Shown here one piece after another: positions 12,645 to 25,560 of a stretch of DNA of 64,000 bases (position 1 is the stretch's first letter; the number at the start of each line of letters is the position of its first letter). This DNA is from Allium sativum. Lineage: Eukaryota; Streptophyta; Magnoliopsida; Asparagales; Amaryllidaceae. The notes below the pieces were generated by a model. The model saw only the letters and a program-made list of their open reading frames with translations. It was not told where the DNA came from and made no database searches. A program made the position numbers and the translations under genes. The stretch is taken from contig CM060918.1 of assembly GCA_030737875.1 (NCBI GenBank), positions 769,476,552 through 769,540,551 of the forward strand, read 5' to 3'.

Positions 12645-12932
12645 TTAGAGTTTTGTGTATGTACCAAATAAACAACAAAGTTGGCCTTGAAATTTTCCAA
12701 AAAACGTGCACTTTGATAAGTTAAATGGAGAAACAAAGGAAAAGATGATGATGATGTTTCAAAATATTCAGGAGCAACAAAGGAAAAGATGATAGTGCTT
12801 GATATAAGACTTTATCAATTAAGCTACCGATTTGCTTCATATAAGACTATAGCTCACAAAATACTTTGTGATGTTGGGTAATTGAAGTTAATGGTAATGC
12901 ATCATCAGTTAACATTGAAGGACAAAATCCAT

Positions 12933-13005
12933 CGACACTGCTGGGGATCGAACCCAGAATCTCTGGTTTCGTAGACCAGCGCCTTATCCATTGGGCCACA
13001 GAGTC
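12933..13005 (-). tRNA. tRNA-Arg(ACG)-like, one acceptor mismatch
   Basis: This copy matches the array consensus tRNA except for one base in the 3' acceptor strand, giving a T-T mismatch at pair 4-69. A box TGGCCCAATGG, B box GGTTCGATCCC, anticodon ACG and G discriminator are intact. The same acceptor change occurs in the 11060 and 11996 copies, marking them as one lineage. Confidence 0.75.
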
Positions 13006-14174
13006 ACCTGTTTGATGGAAGAGTTTTATGTATATTCTAACCATATGGACGTAGTTGAATAGTAGAGTTTTATGTATGTACCAAATAAACAACAAAGTTG
13101 GCCCTGAATTTTCCAAAAAACGTGCACTGTGATAAGTTAAACGGAGCAACAAAGGAAAAGATGATGATGTATCAAAATAGCCAGGAGTAACAAAGGAAAA
13201 CATATAGTGCCTAATATAAGACTTTATCAATTAAGCTGCAGATTTGCTTCATATAAGACTACATCTCACAAAATAATTTGTGATGGTCGGTGCTTGAAGT
13301 TAATGGTAATGCACCACTATTTAACAATGAGGGACCAAATCCATCGACTCTGCTTGGGATCGAACCCAGAATCTCTGGTTTCGTAGACCAGCGCCTTATT
13401 CATTAGGCCACAGAGTCACCTGTTGGATGGTAGAGTTTTATGTATATTCCAACTATATGGACATAGTTGGATAGTAGAGTTTTATGTACGTACCGAATAA
13501 ACAACAAAATGGGTCTGAAATTTTCCAAAAAAATGTGCACTGTGATAAGTTAAATGGAGCAACAAAGGAAAAGATGACGATGAATCAAAATAGTCAGGAG
13601 CAACAAAGATAAAGATATAGCGCCTGATATAAGACCTTATCAATTAAGCTGCATATTTGCTTCATATAAAACTACAGCTCACAAAATAATTTGTGATGGT
13701 GGGTGCTTGAAGTGAATGGTAATGTACAACCAGTTAACAATAAAGGACCAAATCCATCGACTCTTCTGGGGATCGAACTCGTAATCTCTGGTTTTGTAGA
13801 CCAGCACCTTATCCATTGGGTCATAGATTCATCTGTTGGATGGTAGAGTTTTATGTATATTCCTACCATATGGACATAGTTGGATAGTAGAGTTTTATGT
13901 ATGTACCAAATAAACAGCAAAATTGGCCCTGAAATTTTCCAAAAAACTTGCACTGTGGTAAGTTAAAAGGGGCAACAAAGGAAAAGATGATGATGATGTT
14001 TCAAAATAGTCAGAAGCAACAAAGGAAAAGATGATAGTGCCTGATATAAGACTTTATCAATTAAGCTGCAGATTTGCTTCATATGAGACTGCTGCTCACA
14101 AAATATTTTTTGATGGTGGGTGTTTTAAGTTAATGGTAATGCACCACCAGTGAATAATGGAGGATCAAATCCAT

Positions 14175-14247
14175 CGACTTTGCTGGGAATCGAACCCAGA
14201 ATCTCTGGTTTCTTAGACCAATGCCTTATCCATTGGGCCACAAAGTC
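14175..14247 (-). tRNA. tRNA with AAG anticodon on the tRNA-Arg body
   Basis: The full 73-nt cloverleaf has an acceptor stem GACTTTG/CAAAGTC that is fully paired; both strands changed relative to consensus. The T stem is perfect, the D stem intact, and the anticodon stem has one wobble pair. The anticodon loop reads CTAAGAA, giving AAG, which would read Leu codons if charged as Leu, on a body that is otherwise arginine type. There are no unpaired stem positions by eye. Expression is unproven. The upstream CAA and TATA-like sequences are present. Confidence 0.7.
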
Positions 14248-16633
14248 ACTTGTTGGATGGTAGAGTTTTGTGTATATTCTAACTATATGGACATAGTTTG
14301 ATAGTAGAGTTTTATGTATGCACCAAATAATCAATAAAGTTGGCTCTGAAATTTTCCAAAAAACGTGCACAGTGATAAGTTAAAGGGAGCAACTAAGGAA
14401 AAGATGATGATGTATCAAAATAGTCAGTAGCAACAAAGGAAAAGATTATAGTGCCTGAAATGATACTTTATCAATTAAGCTGTAGATTTGCTTCATATAA
14501 GACTGAAGTTCACAAAATACTTTGTTATTGTGGGTGCTTGAAGTTAATGGTAATGTATCGCCAGTTAACAGTGAAGGACCAAATCCATCGACTCTGCTGG
14601 GGATCGAACCCAAAATCTCCGGTTTCGTAAACCAGCGCTTTATCCATTAGGCCACTGAGTCATCTATTGGATGGTAGAGTTTTATTCCAACCATATAGAC
14701 ATAGTTGGATAGTAGAGTTTTATGTATGTATCAAATAAACAACAAAGTTGGCTCTGAAATTTTCCAATAAACGTGCAATGTAATAAGTTAAAGGGAGCAA
14801 CAAAGAGAACGATGATGATGTATCAAAATAGCCAGGATCAACAAAGAAAAAGATGATAGTGCCCGATAAAATACTTTGTCAATTAATATGCAGATTGCTT
14901 CATATAAGACTGCAGCTCACAAAATATTTTGTGATGGTGGGTGATTGAAGTTAATGGTAATACACCACCAGTTAATAGCGAAGGACCAAATCCATCAACT
15001 CTGATGGGGATCGAACCCAGCATATCTGGTTTCGTAGACCAGCGCCTTATCTAGTGGGCCATAGAGTCACCTGTTGGATGGAAGAGTTTTATGTATATTC
15101 CAACCATATGGACATAGTTGGATTGTATAATTTTATGTATGTACCAAATAAACAACAAAGTTGGCCCTGATATTTTCAAAAAAACGTGCATTGTTATAAG
15201 TTAAAGGGAGCAACAAAGAAAAGATGATGATGCATTAAAATAGTCAGGAGCAACAAAGTAAAGGATAATAGTGCCTGATATAAGACTTTATCAATTAAGC
15301 TGCAGATTTGCTTCATATAAGACTACAACACACAAAATACTTTGTGATGGTGGTTGCTTGAAGTTAATGTTAATGCACCACCAGTTAACTGTGAAGAACC
15401 AAATCCATCGACTCTGCTTGGGATCGAACCCAGATTCTATGCTTTCCTAGACTAGCGCGTTATCCATTGGGCCATAGAGTCACCTGTTGGATAGCAAAGT
15501 TTTATGTATATTCCTACCATATGAACGTAGTTGTATTGTAGAGTTTTATGTATGTAGCAAATAAACAACAAAGTTGGCCTGGAAATTTTCCCAAAAAGTG
15601 CACTGTGATAAGTTAAAGGGAGCAACAAAGGAAAAGATGATGTATCAAAATAGTCAGGAGCAATAAAGGAAAAGATATCGTGCCTGATATAAGGCTTTAT
15701 AAATTAAGCTATAGATTTGCTTAATATAAGACTGCAGCTCACAGAATACTTTGTGATGGTGGGTGCTTTAAGTTAATGGTTATGCACCACCAGTTAACAA
15801 TGAAGGACCAAATCCATCGACTCTGTTGGGGATCAAGCCCAGAATCTCTGGTTTCGTAGACCAGTGCCTTATCCATTGGGCCATAGAGTCACCTGTTGGA
15901 TGGTAGAGTTTTATGTATATTCCTAACATATAGACATAGTTGGATAGTAGAGTTTTATGTATGTACCAAATATAAGCAAAGTTGGCCTTGAAATTTTCCA
16001 AAAAACGTGCACTGTGATTAGTTAAATGGAGCAACAAGGGAAAAGATGATGATGATGTTTCAAAATAGTCAGGAGCAACAAAGTAAAAGATGATAGTGCC
16101 TGACATAAGACTTTATCAGTTAAGCTGCAGATTTTCTTCATATAAGACTACAACACAAGAAATACTTTGTGATGGTGGGTGCTAGAAGTTAATGGTAACG
16201 CATCACCAGTCAACATTGAAGGACCAAATCCATCGACACTATGGGGGATTGAACCCAGAATCTCTTGTTTCGTAGACCAGTGGCTTATCCATTGGGCCAC
16301 AGAGTCACCTGTCGGGTGGTAGAGTTTTATGTATATTCTAACCATATGGACATAGTTGGATAGTAGAGTTTTATGTATGTACCAAATAAACAACAAATTT
16401 TCCAAAAAACGCGCACTGTGATAAGTTAAAGGGTTCAACGAAGGAAAAGATGATGATGTATCGAAATAGCCAGGAGAAATAATGGAAAAGATATAGTGCT
16501 TGATATAAGACTTTATCAATTAAGCTGCAGATTTGCTTCGTATAAGAATACAGCTCACAAAATACTTTGTGATGCTGGGTTCTTGAAGTTAATGGTAATT
16601 TACCACCAGTTAACAATGAAGGACCGAATCCAT

Positions 16634-16706
16634 CGACTCTACTGGGGATCGAACCCAGAATCTCTGGTTTCGTAGACCAGTGCCTTATCCATTGGGCCAC
16701 ATAGTC
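16634..16706 (-). tRNA. tRNA-Arg(ACG)-like, one acceptor mismatch
   Basis: Acceptor GACTATG/TAGAGTC has one mismatch (A5-G68) and one wobble. D, anticodon and T stems, both internal promoter boxes and the ACG anticodon are intact. Confidence 0.68.
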
Positions 16707-17463
16707 GCCTGTTGGATGGTAGAGTTATATGTATATTCCAACGATATGGACGTAGTTGGATAGTAGAGTTTTATGTATGTACCAATTAAACGGCAAAGTT
16801 GTCCCTGAAATTTTCCAGAAAACTTGCACTGTTATAAGTAAAATGGAGCAACAAAGGAAAAGATGAAGATGATGTTTCAAAATAGTCAGGAGTAACAAAG
16901 GAAAAGATGATGGTTCCTAATACATGACTTTATCAATTAAGCTGCAGATTTGCTTCATATAAGACTGCAGCCCACAAAATACTTTTTAATGGTGGGTGCT
17001 TTAAGTTAATGGTAATGCACCACCAGTTAACAATGAAGGACCAAATCCATCGATTCTACTGGGGATTGAACCCAGAATCTCTAGTTTCGTAGACCAGCGC
17101 CTTATCCATTGGGCCACAGAGTCACCTGTTGGATGGTAGAGTTTTATGTATATTCCAACTATATGGACATAGTTGGATAGTAGAGTTTTATGTATGTACC
17201 AAATAATCAACAAAGTTAGCTCTGAAATTTTCCAAAAAACGTGCACTATGATAATTTAAAGGGAGCAACTAAGGAAAAGATGATGATATATCAAAATAGT
17301 CAGGAGCAACAAAGGAGAATATGATAGTACCTTATATGAGACTTTATCAATTAAGCTGTAGATTTGCTTCATATAAAATTGCAGCTCACAAAATACTTTG
17401 TGATGGTGGGTGCTTGAAGTTAATGATAATGCACCATAGTTAATAGTAAAGGACCAAATCCAT

Positions 17464-17536
17464 CGACTCTACCGGGGATCGAACCCAGAATCTCTGGTTT
17501 CGTAGACCAACGCCTTATCCATTGGGCCACAGAGTC
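17464..17536 (-). tRNA. tRNA-Arg(ACG), foldable with wobble pairs only
   Basis: All stems pair. Departures from consensus are G-T wobbles at the base of the acceptor stem, in the T stem (CTGGG/CCCGG) and at the base of the anticodon stem (TTGGT/ACCAG). Anticodon ACG, A box, B box and G discriminator are intact. With 53642-53714 it is one of the two best candidates for an intact arginine gene. Confidence 0.75.
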
Positions 17537-20500
17537 ACCTGTTGGATGGTAGAGTTTTATGTCTAATCCAACCATATGGACATAGTTGGATTGTAGAGTT
17601 TTATGTATGTACAAAATAAACAATAAAGTTGGACCTGATATTTTCCAAAAGACGTGCATTGTGATAAGTTAAAGGGAGCCACAAAGGAAAAGATGATGAT
17701 GTATCAAAATAGTCAGGAGCAACAAAGGAAAAGATGATAGTGCCTGATATAACACTTTATCAGTTAAGCTGCAGATTTGCTTCATATTAGACTGCGGCTC
17801 ACAAAATACCTTGTGATGGCGGGTGCTTGAAGTTAATGGTAATACACCACCAATTAACAGTTAAGGACCAAATCCATAGACTCTGCTAGAGATCGAGCCC
17901 AGAATCTCTGGTTTCGTAGACCAGCGCCTTATCCATTGGGCCACAGAGTCACCTGTTGGATGGTAGAGTTTTATGTATATTCCAACCATGGATGTAGTTG
18001 GATTGTAGAGTTTTATGTATGTACCAAATAAACAACAAAGTTGGCCCTAAAATTTTCTAAAAATTGTGCACTGTGAAAAGTTAAAGGGAGCAACAAATGA
18101 AAAGATGATGATGTACCAAAATAGTCAGGAGCAACAAAGGAAAAGATAATAGTGCCTGATGTAAGACTTTTTCAATTAAGCCGCAGATTTGCTACATAAA
18201 AGACTACAACTCACAAAATACTTTGTGATGGTGGGTGCTTGAAGTTATTGGTAATACACCACCAGTTAACAGTGAAGGACCAAATCCATCGACTCTAAGG
18301 GGGATCGAACCCGAAATCTCTTTTTTCGTTGACCAGCGCCTTATCCATTTGGCCACAGAGTCACCTACTAGATAGTAGAGTTTTATGTATATTCCTACCA
18401 CATGAACGTAGTTGGATTATAGAGTTTCACACGTACCAAATAAACAACAAAGTTGTCAAATTTTCTAAAAAACGTGCATATGATAAGTTAAAGGGAGCAA
18501 CAAAGGAAAAGATGATGATGTATTAAAATAGTCAGGAGCAACAAAGAAAAAGATATAGTGCCTGATATAAGACTTTATCAATTAAGCTGCAGATTTTCTT
18601 CATATAAGGCTAAAGCTCACAAAATACTTTATGATGGTGGGTGCTTGAAGTTAATGTTAATGCACTACCAGTTAACAATGAAGGACCAAATCCATCAACT
18701 CTGTTAGGGATCCAACCTAGAATCTCTGGTTTCGTAGACCGATGCCTTATCGATTGGGCCACAGAGTCACTGTTGGGTGGTGGAGTTTTATGTATATCCC
18801 AACTATATGGACATAGTTGGCTAGTAGAGTTTTATGTATGTACCAAATAAAAAACTAAGTTGGTTCTGAAATTTTCCAAAAAATGTGCACTGTGATAAGT
18901 TAAAGGTAGCTACTAAGGAAAAGATGATGATGAGTCAAAATAGTCAGGAGTAGTAAAGGAAAAGATGATAATGCCTGATACGGGACATTATCAATTAAGT
19001 TGTAGATTTGCTTCATATAAGACTGCAACTCACAAAATACTTTGTGATGATGGGTGCTTGAAGTTAATGGTAATGCTCCACCAATTAATGTTGAAGGACC
19101 AAATCCATCGACCCTGCTGGGGATCGAACCCAGAATCCCTGGTTTCGTAGTCCATCTCCTTATCCATTGGGCCACAGAGTCACTTGTTGGATGGTAGAGT
19201 TTTATGTATATTCCAACCATATAGACATAGTTGGATAGTAGAGTTTTATGTATGTACCAAATAAACAACAAAGTGGATCTGAAATTTTCCAAAAAACGTG
19301 CACTGTGATAAGTTAAATGGAGCAACAAAGGAAAAGATGATGATATATCAAAATAGTCAGGAGCAATAAAGGAAAACATATAGTGCCTGATATATGATTC
19401 TATCAATTAAGCTGCAGATTTGCTTCATATAAGACTGCAGATCACAAAATACTTTTTGATGGTGGGTTCTTGAAGTTAATGGTAATGCACCCTCAGTTAA
19501 CAATGAAGGACCAAATCCATCGAATCTGCTGGGGATCGAACCCAGGATCTCTGGTTTCGTAGATCAGTGCCTTATCCATTGGGCCATTGATTCACCTGTT
19601 GGATGATAGAGTTTTATGTATACTCCAACCATATAGACACAGTTGGATTGTTGAGTTTTATGTATGTACCAAATAAACAACAAAGTTAGCCTGAAATTTT
19701 CCAAAAAACATGCACCGTGGTAAATTAATGGGAGCAACAAAGGAAAAAATGATGATGTATCAAATTAGCCAGGAGCAACAAAGGAAAAAATAATAGTGCT
19801 TGATATACGACTTTATCAATTAAGCTACACATTTGCTTCATATAAGACTCCAGCTCACAAAATACTTTGTGATCGTGGTGGTTTAAGTTAATGGTAATGC
19901 ACCACCAGTCAACAGGGAAGAACCAATTCCGTCTACTCTGCTAGGGATCGAACCCAAAATCTCAGGTTTCGTAGAACAACGCCTTATCCATTGGGCCACT
20001 GAGTCACCTATTGGATGGGGGAGCTTTATGTATATTCCGGTCACATGGACATTGTTGGATTGTACAGTTTTATGTATGTACCAAATAAACAACAAAGTTG
20101 GCCCTGAAATTTTCCAAAAAACATGCACTGTAATACATTAAATGGAGCAACAAAGGAAAAGATGATGATGTATCAAAATAGTCAGGAGCAACAAAGGAAA
20201 AGATGATAGTGCCCGACTTAAGACTTTATCAATTAAGCTGCATATTTGCATCCTATAAGACTGTAGCTCACAAAATACGTTGTGATAGCGGGTGCTTGAA
20301 GTTAATGGCAATGCACCACCAGTTAACAACGAAGGACCAAATCCATCAACTCAACTGGGGATAGAGTTTTATGTATATTCCTACCATATAGATATAGTTG
20401 GATAGTAGAATTTTATGTATGTAACAAATAAACAGCAAAGTCGGCCTTGCAATTTTCCAAAAAACGTGCACTTTGATAAGTTTAATGGAGCAACAAAGGA

Positions 20501-21897
20501 AAAGATGATGATGATATTTCAAAATAGTCAGGAGCAACAAGGTGCCTGATATAAGACTTTTGCAGATTTGCTTCATATAAGACTGCAGCTCACAAAATAC
20601 TTTATAATGGTGGGAGCTTGTAGTTAATGGTAATGCATCACCAGTTAACATTGAAGGACCAAATCCATCGAAACTGCTGGGGACCGAACCCAGAATCTCT
20701 GGTTTCTTAGACCAGCACCTAATGCATTGGGCCGCAGCGTCACCTGTTGGATGGTAGAGTTTAATGTATATTCCAACCATATGGACATAGTTGGATAGCA
20801 GAGTTTCATGTATGTACCAAATAAACAACCAAGTTATCCCTAAAATTTTCAAAAAAACGTGCACTATGATAAGTTAAAGGGAGCAACAAAGGAAAAGATG
20901 ATGAGGTATCAAATTGCAAGGAGCAACAAAGGAAAAGATATAGTTCCTTATATAAGACTTTATCAATTAAGCTGCAAATTTGCTTCATATAAGATTACAG
21001 CTCACAAAATACTTTGTGATGGTAGGTGCTTGAAGTTAATGGTAATGCACCATCAGTTCAAAACGAAGGACCAAATCCATCGACTCTATTGTGGATCGAA
21101 CCCAGAATCTCCGGTTTCGTAGACTAGCGCCTTATCTATTGGGCCACAGAGTCACCTACTGGATAGTAGAATTTTACGTATATTCCAACCATATGGACAC
21201 AGCTGGATTGCAGAGTTTTATGTATGTACCAAATAAACTACAAAGTTGGCCCAAAAATTCTCAAAAAAATGTGCACTGTGATAAGTTAAAGGGAGCAACA
21301 AAGGAAAAGATGATGATGTACCAAAATAGTCAGGAGCAATAAAGGAAAGATAATAGTGCCTGATATAAGACTTTATCAATAAAGCTGCAGATTGGCTTCA
21401 TATAAGACTACAGCTGACAAAATACTTTGTGATGGTGGGTGCTTGAAGTTAATGGTAATACACCACCAGTTAACGGTGAAGGACAAAATCTATCGACTCT
21501 GATAGGGATCAAACCCAGAATCCCTGGTTTCGTAGACCATTGCCTTATCCATTGGGCCACAGAGTCACCTATTGGATAGTAGAGTTTTATGTATATTCCT
21601 ACCATATGAACGTAGTTGGATTGTAGAGTTTTACGTATGTACCAAATAAACAACAAAGTTATCCCTGAAATTTTCTAAAAAACGTGCACTATGATAAGTT
21701 AAAGGGAGTAACAAGGGAAAAGATGATGATGTATCAAAATAGTCAGGAGCAACAAAGGAAAAGATATAGTGCCTGATATAGGACTTAATCAATTAAGCTG
21801 CAGATTTGCATCAAATAAGAATGCAGCTCACAAAATACTTTGTGATGGCGGGTGCTTGAAGTTAATGTTAATGCTCCACCATTTAACAATGAAGGAC

Positions 21898-21902
21898 CAA
21901 AT
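21898..21902. other. Target-site duplication CAAAT, left copy
   Basis: Five bases of satellite (from GGACCAAATCC) directly before the 5' LTR, repeated directly after the 3' LTR at 31746-31750. Confidence 0.93.
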
Positions 21903-22454
21903 TGTAACACCCCGCAATTTTAATATAATTAAAAATGAAATAAAATTTATGAAAATATGGTTATATAGGTTAGTAATGGTGATGTATAATGAAAATTAAT
22001 TAATACATGGAAGAGAAGAAAAATTAATTCGATAATAGTGTGTGTAACGGAGAAGATAGTAAAATAAGGATATTTAATTTAAATATCAGGAATTAAGTAA
22101 AATGGACATCACCATTGCGTGTCTCTCGAAATTTTACATGAAATAGAGTCCGAGTTTTCGAAAATCAGAGTCCGTATGAAGGAGTTATGACCTCCCAAAG
22201 TTTCAGCGAAAAATCAGAAAACAGCCCAGTCCAGAAAAGGAAAAAAATGACCAGGTCGACCCCCAGATCAACCATAGGGTCGATCTCCCAGGGGGAAGTT
22301 GACCATAGAGTCGAACCCCCCTTGGGGAGGTCGACCTGTAGCGACCTGGAGCGGGAATTTCGGTCTAGAAGCGGGAAATTCGCCCCAGAAGCTGTCCAGG
22401 TTCATTTTTGAGCACCTGGATGAGTTTTTGGGCCTGGTACGTTGGTCTAACACC

Positions 22455-22461
22455 TATATAA
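22455..22461 (+). promoter_or_regulatory. LTR TATA box (TATATAA), 5' LTR
   Basis: TATATAA in the context CACCTATATAAACATCC, the clearest TATA box in the window and identical in the other LTR (28040-28046). RNA would start about 30 bp downstream and run into a pyrimidine-rich leader (CTTCTTCCTCC, near 22533). This placement suits the start of the R region. The start site itself is inferred. Confidence 0.6.
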
Positions 22462-23870
22462 ACATCCTAGGCTCGTTGTAAACTCCACAACAATTCATGG
22501 CAAGGCCATGGATCTCTTCTAACTTGATTTCTTCTTCCTCCTCAAGCTATTGATCTAAATAAATCTTAGATCTATTCTTCTCTCTTTTCTCTACAACATC
22601 TATTCTTAAAATTAAAAAGAATGAGATCTAGAATTACTACAACCATGAATAAAAATAAAAGAGGCTTAGAGCTAAATCACTGCGCAAAGAGAAGGAATTC
22701 AGATCTGCAACCTACGCCGCATATGAAATCAAAGATAAATTGAATTGGACATGAAATCAATCAAAGATGAATCAAAAGCAACAAAAAGGGAAAGGGGGAA
22801 ATCAGTTCAAGGATTAATCCAATTCATAAATCAAAGGGGCAATCGAGGATCAACATTTTGAAGACGACAAACACCGTGAGTGGAGTTATAATGCACTTTT
22901 TGTGTAAAATTATTATTTATCGTTCAAACATTCCCTATGTAAACATGAAATGAAATTATTGAATCCATTATGTTTAATATTATCATGTGCTCGATTTTAA
23001 TTATTATGCCTACGATTATGTGCCTCCTTTTATTCTTTCCCTTTTTGATTTTTAATAGCTAGGCTATATCGAGCCTAGATCTATCATAAAATAAATACGA
23101 TTGAATGATTATTGCAAGCGAAAAAGGGATACGCTCGGTTTTGGGCTATGACATGAATTGGAGGGTTCGGTTATAAATTACAAAGAGGGTTGGGCGTAAT
23201 ATAACATTGACAAAACCTGAATGCGTAAACCAAATTTAGAATAATACGCATGAACATGATTTGGGGTTTGGCGTAGAATTGACATCATTGATTTAAGCAT
23301 GAAATTGACTTATGGATTTGTTAATGGGCACATGTCTCTAGAATAAAACCTGTATTATAACCTGAATTTGGATAAGAACACAAACTTGATATGAACTGAC
23401 ATCTGGAATTTGACATTAAGTTTACATCTAGAAATTGAACATGAAATTGACATGAATATGAATTATGAATTTAATGATAGACGTAACCTGTTAATGGGAT
23501 TACAAGCATGAATATAAATTGGGGGTTTTTAGGTAAAGCTTGGATTTGGGGAATTGACAATTGACATCTAGATTGAACTTGATACTCGAATTTTGGCACT
23601 ATTGAAATGCATTGAACATGAATATGGTTGAGTAATTTGTGTAATGTAAATAGGGACAAGATTATGAAACTTGAAATATGACATTTAGAATATGCTTATG
23701 AACTTGACATCTAAAACGAACACGAACATGGCATGAATTGGTAGTTGACATTTATAAGAACATGCTTGTAAGTTGGGTAATTGGCATAACATGAACTTAA
23801 TATTTTTTTGACATGATTATGAACTTGACATATGCCAATTAGAATAGACATGAACCAAACATGAAACGTG

Positions 23871-24080
23871 GCTAACTCGAGGTTAGGATGAGTTTGCGAT
23901 GTAATCCTGCCCGGAACCGCCCGGCCTAACCAGTGGTTGCAAACAATAGGTACTAATGTGATAAGTTAGTCATATCGCGCTTGAAACCCGAGGTTAGACT
24001 GAGTTGTGGTGTAATTCTGCCCGGAACCGCCCGTTATTACCAATGACCACAACAACAGGTCTAATGTGAGAGGTTGTGGT
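23871..24080 (+). repeat. Tandem duplication in LTR 2 (111-bp offset)
   Basis: Two copies each contain CGAGGTTAG, GTGTAAT/GATGTAAT, CTGCCCGGAACCGCC, an AACCA-type link and CTAATGTGA. The equivalent pair is present in the 3' LTR near 29453-29660, so the duplication predates this insertion. Confidence 0.75.
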
Positions 24081-25437
24081 GCATTAATAATTAATGGCAC
24101 ATGATTCGTAGGGTTAAGTCATGAATACAAAGACAACACTTAACCAAATTTGTGAATGAACGTTATAAGGAGATGGGGTTAAGTCGACACGAACATATGA
24201 ACAAAACTTAACCAAAAATGGAAATAGGGAATGTTAACTACCTATTATAAATCGAAGTTGAAATAGTCGAAGGGCTAATTAGGGGGTAAACCTGTTCTAG
24301 GGATAGAGAAAGACTATGACTTAAGATGTAATGTAAGACCTGAAGTGTGGGAAAACCTATAATATAGGGTAAGCTAAGCAAGAACTATGGGAAAACACCC
24401 ATGCGCTATCACCGAATAAAAGAGAACTTAAGTTATGCTTGAATTCATGGGAAAACCTTAGTCAACAAGTTTAATTATAAAGCGAGAATATGTGGTCTGA
24501 TGTCTAAGGTAACGAGAATTGACTAAGTAAAACAACGAGAAAGATAACTAAGTAACAAGACTTAGTTAATAGGAACAAAGCAGTAAACCTTAGTTAAGAA
24601 AACGGTCGATAACGAGAACTAAGTTGTAATCCTTAGTTAAGGGGACTAAGTGGTAAACCTTAGTTAACAAGATTAACGGGAAAGGAAACTAAGTGGTAAA
24701 CCTTAGTTAAGAACAACTAAGTAATAATTCTTAGTCAAGGAAAGTGAGCCAGTCCATAAATAGTTGAATAACCCGATACGGTAGATCATCGCTTAACAAA
24801 CACACGAGGAGGAGCGAACGTTTATCTAATTTCGAGAAAAGCTCCAGCGGACTGGGTTACAAAGCACGTAGCTTCGGGGAACATGATGGTACTCTTGGTA
24901 TCCCTCTGTGAGGTTGCAGATGATCCTTCTGGGCTCACAGAGGTTAAGGTCTGCGGTAGGAGAACCAAGAGTATGCCTTGGTTGCAATATAAGGAAAACT
25001 AAAGACTAGGATTGACCAGCGTGAGGCGGCGATATCTTGTTTAGCCCTGTGATAGCATTCGTCGTCTACCTACCATCTTCAGTCAATCATAGTACGTATA
25101 CGGAAAGGCAGAGAACTCCCAACAGACCATATACTTGCTATTTAGTTGTGGGTGAGGCTGGCCAATAGGAAAGTGGGTCATTGGTGGCAGAAGTACAATT
25201 CTCGTGCTTGATTTTCTTGGATTGCCTTTCATTAGTTGAGGGAGGGTTCACGTGGGACCATAATCACTGGTAGAAAAATAGACCTTAGCATCTACATCAG
25301 CAGATAACTTAAAGCTCCCGACCGAGTTCCGTATTTCTTGATTTAGCTCTGTCACGGGACTCGGGCCGCAGATATTGTGTACATGTGCACCTAGACATCG
25401 GAAACGATTCGCGATACATACGTGGGAAAAGGGCGCT

Positions 25438-25560
25438 GTTCGACAGGTAGCGTAATCCCTAGTAGTCCTAGGTGGCATAAACCCTAATCGAATCTAGAAA
25501 ACGTTCAATAGGTAGCATAGTCCCTAGTGGTCCTAGGTGGCATAAATCCTAGTTGAACAC
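25438..25560 (+). repeat. Tandem duplication in LTR 2 (65-bp offset)
   Basis: Two copies of AGGTAGC(G/A)TA, TCCCTAGT(A/G)GTCCTAGG and TGGCATAAA follow each other. The same pair recurs at about 31022-31144 in the 3' LTR. Confidence 0.8.

Larger units (their letters stand above)
9185..12932 (-). repeat. 937-bp higher-order repeat, four copies
   Basis: Four successive dimers start at 9185, 10122, 11060 and 11996. Each dimer is a monomer of about 412 bp followed by one of about 525 bp. The second monomer of each pair has the B-box variant GATCAAACCC (plus strand) and a 100-bp palindromic insert. The first monomers of the last two pairs share GACACTG in the acceptor region. Regular spacing (937, 938, 936, 937) shows that the pair was amplified as a unit after the palindrome had inserted once. 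Confidence 0.9.
8376..21902 (-). repeat. tRNA-Arg(ACG) satellite array, segment A (about 32 units)
   Basis: These are head-to-tail units of about 414 bp, each containing one minus-strand tRNA-Arg-like sequence (73 bp) and 341 bp of spacer. The spacer holds two copies of a TAGAGTTTTATGTAT block (43-bp offset) and two copies of CAACAAAGGAAAAGATGAT (about 42-bp offset). Left ends of the tRNA-like sequences are 8399, 8808, 9185, 9597, 10122, 10534, 11060, 11473, 11996 (71 bp), 12407, 12933, 13345, 13758, 14175, 14589, 14996, 15409, 15818, 16234, 16634, 17051, 17464, 17878, 18290, 18696, 19109, 19521, 19933, 20347 (deleted inside the T arm), 20669, 21081 and 21494. The left edge is an LTR junction and the right edge the CAAAT target duplication of element 2 (21898-21902), so the array continued on both sides before the insertions. 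Confidence 0.95.

Noticed and set aside
22187..22481. Open frames on both strands in LTR 2 (and the matching one at 27799-28038)
   Set aside because: They arise from the GC-rich GTCGAC block, occur on opposing strands, and differ in frame between the two LTRs.
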